From assembly GCA_041633555.1 (NCBI GenBank), contig JBFKFZ010000070.1:1-15181 (forward strand): 15,181 bases of DNA, written 5' to 3'. Shown here piece by piece: positions 1 to 6,388 of this stretch (position 1 is the first letter of the stretch; each line of letters opens with the position of its first letter). Position numbers and translations under genes: made by a program. Under the pieces are notes generated by a model, which saw only the letters and a program-made list of their open reading frames with translations, ran no database searches and had not been told where the DNA came from. The stretch comes from JAHEAO01 sp041633555. GTDB lineage: Bacteria > Pseudomonadota > Alphaproteobacteria > Rhodobacterales > Rhodobacteraceae.

Positions 1-2
1 CC

Positions 3-290
3 TCAGGAGAACCTCTTCCAAGCGGTCTGCATCGCCTTGCTCATATCGTCCCAGGCAGAGTCCATGCCCGACTTGATGTCTTTCCACGCCTCGCCCTGCG
101 CGCGCTGGAGATCTTCCATTTTCGCCTGCGCTTCCTTCTGGCGGGCGCGCAGCTCGTCGACCTCTTCGAGGTATTTCAATCTCGCATCGGCCTGCATCTT
201 CTCAGCCTTGGCTCGCAATTCGTCGATCTGAGCCCTCCATTCGTCAAGCTGCGCCTGGAGCTTGTCCTGATAGGCGTCTTTCTTATCCAT
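3..290 (-). CDS. Small coiled-coil protein, sll1863-like stress-response family
   Basis: A complete 95-residue protein with no signal peptide and no membrane segment, so probably cytoplasmic. Residues about 8-66 are almost entirely Lys, Glu, Asp, Arg, Gln, Ala and Leu with heptad-like spacing (for example DELRAKAEKMQADARLKYLEE), which predicts one long helix or coiled coil. The C-terminal third, with WKDIKSGMDSAWDDMSKAM, is an amphipathic Trp/Asp/Met-rich segment. This layout matches the short proteins annotated as the sll1863 stress-response family; their molecular function is not established. The ATG is preceded by GGGAGAG six bases upstream, a good ribosome-binding site. It stands alone: the gap to rppH is 361 bases, so it is probably transcribed separately. 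Existence of the gene is fairly certain; the family name comes from memory of similar sequences. Confidence 0.8.
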   Translation of the reverse strand: MDKKDAYQDKLQAQLDEWRAQIDELRAKAEKMQADARLKYLEEVDELRARQKEAQAKMEDLQRAQGEAWKDIKSGMDSAWDDMSKAMQTAWKRFS

Positions 291-651
291 GTCATACTCT
301 CCCTTGCTTGGTTTCAGTTTGGCTCAGATTTTCGGCTTCCAGCGGCATCTTGCTTGACCCCAACGTGATCCTGATCGTACTGGCCCAACGATTGTATGGA
401 CTATCAAGACAACCTGCCCTCGCGCATCGCCAATCGCCCAAGTTAGCGCATGGACCGGCTTGTCGCATCAGTTTTGTCTCAATCGGGCACCAGCGCGAAG
501 TTTCCCCCCCCCATGGCCCGATGCTAGCGGACATAACGAATTAAGGCCAGACCAGCACAGGCGCTGGAGTACCGCTTCTGGACGATTGGGCTAACTGGCG
601 CCGAATGCATGGCGATCGGCAGTCGCATGCGCGCTTCCTGTCGCAGGGGTG
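291..651. other. 361-base gap without a convincing gene
   Basis: This gap separates rppH from the coiled-coil gene. It should hold the promoter of the coiled-coil gene on the minus strand, but I could not find a well-matched -35/-10 pair. A minus-strand TACAAT hexamer occurs near 390 without a matching -35. The short open frames on both strands here lack ribosome-binding sites and resemble nothing I know. A run of nine C residues lies at 504-512. No terminator with a T tract follows rppH. Confidence 0.6.
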
Positions 652-1149
652 TCAGTCGTCGAGGGCGGCAAGGCGATCGGCGAACGCGCTGACGACGGTC
701 TCGTAGATCTGTCTCTTGAAGGGAACGATATTGGCGGCAAGCTCGCTTGGTTCGATCCAGCGCCAGTCAGAGAATTCCGGATGATCTGTCTCTATCTCGA
801 TCTGATCGTCGTTTCCAAGAAAGCGCATCAGGAACCACATCTGCCTCTGGCCGCGGAACCTGCCTTTCCAGAGTCTTGGAACAAGGTCATGCGGAAGGTC
901 ATAGGTCAGCCAATCCCCGGTGTCAGCTTCGACCCTGATCAGATCGGCGGTTACCCCGGTCTCTTCGCCAAGTTCTCGAATCGCGGCCGCTTGCGGTGAT
1001 TCACCGGCGTCGACACCTCCTTGCGGCATCTGCCAGGCTGCGGTTTTGGTGTCGATCCGCTGGCCGACAAAGACCTTGCCTTGGCGATTGACCAACATGA
1101 CGCCCACGCAAGAGCGGTAGGGCAGGTTCTGAATCTCTTCCGGGGCCAT
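652..1149 (-). CDS. rppH: RNA pyrophosphohydrolase (Nudix hydrolase)
   Basis: RppH removes pyrophosphate from the 5' triphosphate end of RNAs, converting them to monophosphate ends that feed 5'-end-dependent RNA decay. The protein is 165 residues, normal for the alphaproteobacterial form. It begins with the typical sequence PEEIQNLPYRSCVGVMLVN, and the Nudix box spans residues 44-66 with Gly44, Glu50, Arg58-Glu59, Glu62, Glu63 and Gly65 as expected. WQMPQGGVD just before it is typical of RppH/ApaH-type Nudix enzymes. I chose the ATG at 1149 because it matches the family N-terminus. A TTG at 1182 would add 11 residues unlike the family. The ATG has no Shine-Dalgarno sequence; a stable hairpin ends six bases before it (see 1156-1182). 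It lies 37 bases after ctpA and is probably the last gene of the gpmI-envC-ctpA-rppH transcript. Confidence 0.93.
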   Translation of the reverse strand: MAPEEIQNLPYRSCVGVMLVNRQGKVFVGQRIDTKTAAWQMPQGGVDAGESPQAAAIRELGEETGVTADLIRVEADTGDWLTYDLPHDLVPRLWKGRFRGQRQMWFLMRFLGNDDQIEIETDHPEFSDWRWIEPSELAANIVPFKRQIYETVVSAFADRLAALDD

Positions 1150-1155
1150 GAGATT

Positions 1156-1182
1156 TTGGGCCGACGGATCCGCCGGCCCCAA
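1156..1182 (-). promoter_or_regulatory. Hairpin in the ctpA-rppH gap, upstream of the rppH start
   Basis: In the minus-strand transcript the two arms (1182-1171 and 1166-1156) pair over 11 base pairs, including one G-U pair, with a single bulged G at 1177 and a GAUC loop at 1170-1167. There is no following U tract, so it is not an intrinsic terminator. The last paired base lies six bases before the rppH ATG, where a ribosome-binding site would normally be. It could limit rppH translation, act as a processing or decay-protecting element behind ctpA, or be incidental. The structure is seen in the sequence; any role is inference. Confidence 0.5.
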
Positions 1183-1186
1183 GGTC

Positions 1187-2527
1187 CTAGTTCTTCAGAT
1201 CGATCGCAGACAGACCCTTGAGAATATCGATGGCATAGGCCAGCTGATAATCCTCTTCGCGCAGCTTTGCAGCCTTCTCGGCAGCGGCCTGCTCCTCGAT
1301 GATCTGGTTGCGCTCATCCTCCGTAAGGCTGTCATTGTTCAGGCTGCCGCGCAAATCGGCTTCCGTGCGGCCAAAGCGCGATGTGCTTGCAGAATCTTCA
1401 TCTTCGACCGCGAGCTTCCGGGGTGGTTGCTTGACGACAATGTCAGGCGATACGCCCAAAGATTGGATCGACCGCCCCGACGGCGTGTAATATCGAGCAG
1501 TGGTCAAGCGCATCGCGCCGTCAGAACGCAGCGGCATCACTGTCTGAACCGACCCTTTGCCGAAGCTCTTGGTACCAACGACGATAGCCCGCCGATGGTC
1601 CTGCAGGGCACCGGCGACAATCTCGGAAGCCGAGGCCGATCCGCCATTGATCAGCACTACGATCGGCTTGCCTTCAGCCAGATCGCCGGCCTCGGCGTTG
1701 TAGCGCTCGCTGTCCTGCACTTCACGACCGCGGGTCGAAACGATCTCTCCCTTCTCCAGGAAAGCATCGGACACCTTGATCGCCTGGGTCAGAAGGCCGC
1801 CGGGGTTGTTGCGCAGATCCAGAACGAATCCCTCGACCTCATCCATGCCACCCAACTCTTCGACCACCTCCTGCAATCCCGCCTGGAGATTGGGATAGGT
1901 CTGGTCGTTGAAGGTCGAAACCCGCATGACCACCGACTTGCCCTCGGCCCGCGTGCGGACGGCCGTCAGCTTGATCGTGTCGCGAATGATCGAGACATCG
2001 AACGGCTCGTCCAGGCCCTCGCGAACGACGGTGATGATGATCTCCGATCCGACCGGGCCCTTCATGAGTTCGACTGCCTCATTCAGCGTCAGGCCGAGCA
2101 GGCTTTCGCCATCAACATGGGTGATGAAATCGCCGGATTCGATGCCGGCCTCGAAAGCCGGCGTGTCGTCCATCGGCGTCACGACTTTGACCCAGCCTTC
2201 TTCCTGAGTGACCTCGATGCCGAGCCCGCCGAACTCGCCCCGGGTCTGCTCACGCATTTCTGCGGCGTCGTCGGCGGCAAGGTAGCTTGAATGGGGATCG
2301 AGCGATGTCAGCATGCCGTTGATTGCGGCTTCGATCAGTTTCTGGCTGTCAACCTCTTCGACATACTGGGCGCGTATGCGTTCGAATATGTCGCCGAACA
2401 GATCAAGTTGTTCATAGACCGAGGCGGCTTTCTGGCTCTCCTGCGCGATGAGCGGCCCTGCCACCTGAGTGGTCAGTACGGCCCCTGCCAACGTGCCGCC
2501 CAGCGCGGCAATCACGAACTTGTTCAT
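1187..2527 (-). CDS. ctpA: Carboxyl-terminal processing protease, S41 family
   Basis: A periplasmic serine protease of 446 residues that trims proteins from their C-terminal end; relatives act on cell-wall hydrolases and envelope proteins. Residues 1-29 form a signal peptide (hydrophobic FVIAALGGTLAGAVL, then PLIAQ). The N-terminal helical region contains LDPHSSYL at 76-83. A PDZ domain spans about 100-180. The S41 catalytic core spans about 195-365. Ser299 in GGSASASE and Lys324 in SFGKGSVQ form the expected Ser-Lys dyad 25 residues apart. The acidic, Gln-rich C-terminal tail is typical of the long alphaproteobacterial CtpA. The ATG begins a good signal peptide. It lies 6 bases after the envC-like gene, so the two are almost certainly co-transcribed. 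Adjacency to an EnvC-like amidase-activator candidate suggests a shared role in peptidoglycan remodelling at division. Confidence 0.95.
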   Translation of the reverse strand: MNKFVIAALGGTLAGAVLTTQVAGPLIAQESQKAASVYEQLDLFGDIFERIRAQYVEEVDSQKLIEAAINGMLTSLDPHSSYLAADDAAEMREQTRGEFGGLGIEVTQEEGWVKVVTPMDDTPAFEAGIESGDFITHVDGESLLGLTLNEAVELMKGPVGSEIIITVVREGLDEPFDVSIIRDTIKLTAVRTRAEGKSVVMRVSTFNDQTYPNLQAGLQEVVEELGGMDEVEGFVLDLRNNPGGLLTQAIKVSDAFLEKGEIVSTRGREVQDSERYNAEAGDLAEGKPIVVLINGGSASASEIVAGALQDHRRAIVVGTKSFGKGSVQTVMPLRSDGAMRLTTARYYTPSGRSIQSLGVSPDIVVKQPPRKLAVEDEDSASTSRFGRTEADLRGSLNNDSLTEDERNQIIEEQAAAEKAAKLREEDYQLAYAIDILKGLSAIDLKN

Positions 2528-2533
2528 TGCGTC

Positions 2534-3664
2534 CTAATCCTTCGTCTCGGCAAACCACTCTGCCGGGTCTACCGGCTCAGCGCCCAATCTCAACTCTATA
2601 TAAAGCGTTTCTGTCTGCTCTGAACCAGACCCATTCACGTTATCTAGCAAAATCGTGTCCAATTCCTGCTCCGCGCCGCCCATTAGCCCCAGCGCTGCTC
2701 CTGCCGGGATGACCTGTCCGGGAGAGCCGTACACTTGACCGAGTCCGGCCAACACCAACAGCGTGTCCGCATCGGGTTCCAGAATGATCACCTTGCCGTA
2801 GTCCAGCAGCGGCCCGAGATAGCGGATCGTCGCGGGCCATGGCGAGGTCACCAGCGCAAGCGGGCGCGTTGCGATCAACAGTCCTGGGCGCGTGATCCCT
2901 GCTGCGTCGGCCTCTCCGGCGCGGCGCAGCAGGGTGCCCTGGACAGGAAGAGGCAACCGACCCTTGGCTGCGGCTAAGTCGCGAACCGGATCCGTTTGGT
3001 CATGTCGGGTGTCCATGCCCGCCAGGCCCGAGGCAAACCCCTCGAGCGTTTCTGCGCTGTCGATAAGACCCTGCAGATCTGCCGGATCGGCCAAGAACCG
3101 CATCGGCAGATCGGTTCTGTCAGAGACTGCCTGGCTCAGATCGGTGCGGGCCTTCTGAACGTTGAGCATGCCCGCCTCCAGCGTGCCCGCAGCGCTTTCC
3201 TGCAGAGCGCGCAACAGTGCGATCTCTTCGAGTTTTGATCGAAGCTCCTCGGCCTGTCGCTGCAGGACCGGTGTGATCTCTGACACGATCATGCCGGATC
3301 GTGCGGTTCCGACTGGACCCGACGGATGCAGTAGTACAATCGGTCCGGATGTCGACTGAATGGTCATCAGGACACCCAGCAGGTGGGAAACCCGCTCGCT
3401 TTCATTCTCGAACTCAGCCCGGATCGCCGCCTCTCGGGTGACCGCACGGCGGAGACCCTCTCTCAGCGCGTCAAGCCCATCCTCATAGGCCCGGATCGTC
3501 AGGGTTAGGGCCTTAACCCGGTCGGTCGCGCTCTCGGCGGCGGCAAGGGCCAGATGCGCGGCATCAAGCTCTTCTATGGCTGCCCGTGCAAGCTCAGACG
3601 GATCAGATTGCGCGAAGACCTGCGAGGGTAGAAATGTCAGGACGAGACAGAGCAAGCGGATCAT
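2534..3664 (-). CDS. EnvC-like murein hydrolase activator, exported, degenerate LytM (M23) domain
   Basis: An exported 376-residue protein. Residues 1-18 form a signal peptide ending VFA before Gln19. Residues about 22-215 are rich in Ala, Glu, Arg and Leu and predict the long coiled coil seen in EnvC. Residues about 240-372 form a LytM/M23-like domain, from GRLPLPVQG to ELRLGAEPVDPAEWF. The M23 zinc ligands are not visible: where active enzymes have HLH followed by FEIR, this has TLYIELR, and the central His-Gly segment reads ILEPDADTLLVL. EnvC of E. coli is likewise inactive and works by activating amidases at the septum, so an activator role is likely. I start at the ATG at 3664 because it opens the signal peptide and overlaps the gpmI stop codon as ATGA; a longer frame upstream only overlaps gpmI. 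ctpA follows after 6 bases. Confidence 0.85.
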   Translation of the reverse strand: MIRLLCLVLTFLPSQVFAQSDPSELARAAIEELDAAHLALAAAESATDRVKALTLTIRAYEDGLDALREGLRRAVTREAAIRAEFENESERVSHLLGVLMTIQSTSGPIVLLHPSGPVGTARSGMIVSEITPVLQRQAEELRSKLEEIALLRALQESAAGTLEAGMLNVQKARTDLSQAVSDRTDLPMRFLADPADLQGLIDSAETLEGFASGLAGMDTRHDQTDPVRDLAAAKGRLPLPVQGTLLRRAGEADAAGITRPGLLIATRPLALVTSPWPATIRYLGPLLDYGKVIILEPDADTLLVLAGLGQVYGSPGQVIPAGAALGLMGGAEQELDTILLDNVNGSGSEQTETLYIELRLGAEPVDPAEWFAETKD

Positions 3665-5181
3665 TCTTCGATCAAGCTCTTTCCGGTCATCTCCGGTGGA
3701 ATTGCGAGTTCCATCAGCTGCAGCAGTGTCGGCGCAAGATCGGCCAGCCGGCCATCCCGCATTCTCGCTCCGTGCGGCCCGCCTACAAGGATGACCGGAA
3801 CCGGATTGGTAGTATGGGCCGTATGCGGTCCACCGGTTACTGGGTCGATCATGGTTTCGCAATTGCCGTGATCCGCAGTCACGATCATAGCGCCGCCGGT
3901 CTTTTCCAGCGCGGCCAGCACTTGTCCAAGGCCTTGGTCGACAGCCTCGCAGGCCTTCATAGCTGCGGCCAGATCGCCGGTATGCCCGACCATGTCCGGA
4001 TTGGCGTAATTGACGACGATCAGATCATACGGCTTCTCAATCGCCTTGACAAACGCTGCCGTAACTTCTGCGGCGGACATTTCCGGCTGCAAATCATAAG
4101 TCGCGACCTTTGGACTTGGTGCCATGTAGCGATCTTCATCCTGCTCCGGGTCTTCCTTGCCGCCATTCAGAAAGAAGGTGACATGGGGGTACTTCTCGGT
4201 CTCGGCCAGACGAAACTGGCTCAATCCCTGCTTCGCAACCCATTGCCCAAGTGTGTTGACGATGCTGCGCTTGGGAAAGACCGCGGTCATATAGGTCGTA
4301 TGGCTGCCGGAATACTCGACCATTCCAAGATAGGCTGCGAGTTTCGGCCGGGCGCCGGTGTCAAAGCGATCGAAGCCGGGGTCGCCGATCGCGGCCAACA
4401 GTTCGCGCGCGCGATCGGCGCGAAAATTCAGACAGTAGATCCCATCACCATCCTTCACGCCCCCGTAGTCACCTACCACGGAGGCCGGAATGAACTCATC
4501 GGTCTTGCCGCCCGCATAGGAGGTTTCGACTGCCTGGACCGCGGTTTCCGCGGCAACCCCCTTGCCTCTGACAATGGCTCGGTAGGCCGTCTCGATCCGC
4601 TCCCAACGATTGTCTCTATCCATCGCAAAGTACCGCCCGATGACCGTCTTGATACGTGCGCCCTCGGGCAGTCGCTCCGCCAGATCGGCGATGAAAGCCG
4701 CACCGGAAGAAGGCGCAACGTCTCGACCATCAGTGATCGCATGTACCGCAACTGGCACTCCGGCCTCGACAATCAGCCTTGCAGCCGACGTCAGGTGGTC
4801 GACATGCCCGTGGACGCCGCCGTCCGATGCGACGCCAATCAGATGCGCTGTCCCGCCGCTTTTCTTCAACGCGCCGATGAAATCCAATAGCCCCTGGTTG
4901 CGCGCAAAGGATCCGTCCTCAATCGCCAGGTCGATCTGTCCGAGGTCCATGGCAACGACACGACCGGCACCGATATTTGTATGCCCGACCTCAGAATTTC
5001 CCATCTGGCCGGTCGGCAGGCCAGCATCGGGCCCATGCGTTACCAGCGTCGCGTTCGGGCAGGTCTGCATGATCCGGTCGAAGTTCGGCGTATCGGCAAG
5101 GAGCGGAGCATTTGCTTCACTTTGTGCCCGCAACCCCCACCCATCGAGGATGCAAAGAACGACTGGTTTGGGTGGGCTCAT
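3661..5181 (-). CDS. gpmI: 2,3-bisphosphoglycerate-independent phosphoglycerate mutase
   Basis: The cytoplasmic, manganese-dependent enzyme of glycolysis and gluconeogenesis that interconverts 3- and 2-phosphoglycerate. Its 506 residues are normal for the family. The metal-binding Asp13 lies in CILDGWG, and the phosphorylated Ser63 lies in GNSEVGHTNIGAGR. The substrate-binding insert follows with HAITDGRDVAP and GRYFAMDRDNRW. The second metal-site segment appears as NPDMVGHTG, then TADHGNCE, and then the His-rich PHTAHTTNPVP. The ATG has AGAGG about eight bases upstream. It is the first gene of a tight cluster with the EnvC-like gene (4-base overlap), ctpA and rppH. The 180 bases upstream, between it and rlmH, must carry its promoter unless it is read from rsfS-rlmH; I could not identify the hexamers there. 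Confidence 0.97.
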   Translation of the reverse strand: MSPPKPVVLCILDGWGLRAQSEANAPLLADTPNFDRIMQTCPNATLVTHGPDAGLPTGQMGNSEVGHTNIGAGRVVAMDLGQIDLAIEDGSFARNQGLLDFIGALKKSGGTAHLIGVASDGGVHGHVDHLTSAARLIVEAGVPVAVHAITDGRDVAPSSGAAFIADLAERLPEGARIKTVIGRYFAMDRDNRWERIETAYRAIVRGKGVAAETAVQAVETSYAGGKTDEFIPASVVGDYGGVKDGDGIYCLNFRADRARELLAAIGDPGFDRFDTGARPKLAAYLGMVEYSGSHTTYMTAVFPKRSIVNTLGQWVAKQGLSQFRLAETEKYPHVTFFLNGGKEDPEQDEDRYMAPSPKVATYDLQPEMSAAEVTAAFVKAIEKPYDLIVVNYANPDMVGHTGDLAAAMKACEAVDQGLGQVLAALEKTGGAMIVTADHGNCETMIDPVTGGPHTAHTTNPVPVILVGGPHGARMRDGRLADLAPTLLQLMELAIPPEMTGKSLIEE

Positions 5182-5361
5182 CGGTTCGACCTCTTCCTGA
5201 TTTGCCTTCTTCTAGCCCGCCCTGCGCGCGGGCGAAACCACTGCATTGGGATTTCTCTGACGATGCCGATGTCGTCTCATCGCCATGATCCTGCCGGAGG
5301 CAAGCGGATGCGTCGAATGCTCGATGCATCCCACAAACACAACAGAAAGGAACCGCCGAAT

Positions 5362-5832
5362 TCAGGCGCGGTGGTACGGCGTGCGCGCCAATATGCTGGC
5401 AGCGCGGTACAGCTGCTCGGCCAGCATAACCCGGGCCAGCAAGTGCGGCCAGACCATCGGTCCGAAGGAAAGCGCGAAATCGGCCCGATCGCGTATAGAA
5501 GGGTCAAGACCGTCGGCACCGCCGATCAGAAAAGCCGCATGCTGCCTTCCAGCATCGCGCCAGTTGGCGATGAGGTCCGAAAAATCGAGTGATGACAGCT
5601 GTCGGCCCCTCTCGTCCATGCAGCACATCAGCGAGCCTTCCGGCACAGCCTTGTCCAAGAGGGTTGCCTCCGCTTGCATGCCGACGCCCTTCTTGTCTTC
5701 AACCTCGATCACCGAAACCGGACCGAGGCCCAAGGCCCTTCCGGTCCGATCGAAACGCTTCAGATAATCAAGGATAAGGTCGCGCTCGGCCCCCGCCTTC
5801 AGGCGGCCCACTGCGCAGATGTGAATGCGCAT
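5362..5832 (-). CDS. rlmH: 23S rRNA pseudouridine-1915 N3-methyltransferase
   Basis: RlmH is the SPOUT-class enzyme that uses S-adenosylmethionine to methylate pseudouridine 1915 in helix 69 of 23S rRNA on assembled ribosomes. The 156-residue protein starts MRIHICAVGRLK, matching the family start. It carries the SAM-binding loop LIGGADGLD at about 102-110 and the knot segment LSFGPMVWPHLLARVMLAEQ at 121-140. It ends TPYHRA, the conserved PYHR tail needed for substrate binding. An in-frame extension upstream to 5868 only overlaps rsfS and is rejected. The start is five bases after the rsfS stop, with only a weak TAGG nearby, so translation is probably coupled to rsfS. rsfS-rlmH adjacency is common in bacteria. 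Confidence 0.96.
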   Translation of the reverse strand: MRIHICAVGRLKAGAERDLILDYLKRFDRTGRALGLGPVSVIEVEDKKGVGMQAEATLLDKAVPEGSLMCCMDERGRQLSSLDFSDLIANWRDAGRQHAAFLIGGADGLDPSIRDRADFALSFGPMVWPHLLARVMLAEQLYRAASILARTPYHRA

Positions 5833-5837
5833 CCGGC

Positions 5838-6248
5838 CTAGGCCGAAGCCTTGCCGGTCGGCTGCCACATCTTTTCAAGCTGGTAGAACTCACGCACTTC
5901 CGGCCGGAAGATATGAATGATCGCATCACCGGCATCGATCAGAACCCAATCGCCCTGATCCTTACCCTCAATGCGGCACAGAATGCCATGGTTTTGCTTC
6001 AGCATATCCGTCAGGTTCTCTGCGATGGCCACGACCTGCCGGGTCGACCGGCCGGACGCGATGACCATGTTGTCCGCGATCTGCGATTTCCCGCGCAGGT
6101 CGATCGACACCACGTCATCTGCCTTGTCGTCTTCGAGAGAGGAAAGGATTTGCTCAAGCAACTCTTCGCTTGAAAGTACGCCCGGCAGCCGACTCGTGGC
6201 CGCGGCGGGTGCAGTCTTGCCATAGACCGCTACGGTAGGTTGGGACAG
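5838..6248 (-). CDS. rsfS: Ribosomal silencing factor RsfS (probable CTG start)
   Basis: RsfS binds ribosomal protein uL14 on the 50S subunit and blocks joining with 30S, lowering translation under starvation. The family core runs from SSEELLEQILSSLEDDKA through IDLRGKSQIADNMVIASGRS and GDWVLIDAGDAIIHIFRPEV to YQLEKMW, all well conserved. No ATG or GTG lies between the upstream edge of the open frame and the core. The frame can extend to a TTG at 6332, but that lacks a ribosome-binding site. A CTG at 6248 is preceded by a perfect AAGGAGG with an 8-base spacer, giving 136 residues beginning (M)SQPTVAVYG. I chose this start. A TTG at 6161 would cut into the family core. The core gene is certain; the start is probable. 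rlmH follows five bases downstream. Confidence 0.9.
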   Translation of the reverse strand: MSQPTVAVYGKTAPAAATSRLPGVLSSEELLEQILSSLEDDKADDVVSIDLRGKSQIADNMVIASGRSTRQVVAIAENLTDMLKQNHGILCRIEGKDQGDWVLIDAGDAIIHIFRPEVREFYQLEKMWQPTGKASA

Positions 6249-6256
6249 AACTCGGC

Positions 6257-6263
6257 CCTCCTT
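6257..6263 (-). promoter_or_regulatory. Consensus Shine-Dalgarno sequence fixing the rsfS CTG start
   Basis: The minus strand reads AAGGAGG here, a full match to the anti-Shine-Dalgarno end of 16S rRNA and the strongest ribosome-binding site I noticed in the window. It is followed after 8 bases by CTG at 6248-6246 in frame with RsfS, and by no ATG, GTG or TTG at a usable distance in that frame. This is the reason for placing the start at the CTG. Confidence 0.65.
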
Positions 6264-6388
6264 CGTGACGCGCCGATCAAACCCCGGCGCCGGGAATGAT
6301 ACAAAGGTAACATCGCATTGGTAAGATCTCAATGACAGGCAGGCTGACGGCTGCGTGATGTTGGTCTATTCCGCAACAGTTGCAGGGG

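Noticed and set aside
504..512. Run of nine C residues that might be a phase-variable tract
   Set aside because: It does not lie in a supported gene or a recognised promoter. It could also be a length error in sequencing.
292..534. An 80-codon minus-strand frame ending one base before the coiled-coil gene
   Set aside because: It has no ribosome-binding site and no recognisable composition or motif, and it runs through a nine-C homopolymer. Its position suggested coupling, but nothing else supports it.
1148..2290. A 380-codon plus-strand open frame
   Set aside because: It is antisense to ctpA, has no family resemblance and no ribosome-binding site. Long antisense frames are common in GC-rich DNA.
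3586..4890. A 434-codon plus-strand open frame
   Set aside because: It is antisense to gpmI and part of envC, both clear genes, and its translation resembles no protein family.
5215..5233. GCCCGC...GCGGGC inverted repeat upstream of gpmI as a terminator for rlmH
   Set aside because: The six-pair stem is not followed by a T run on either strand, so termination is not supported.
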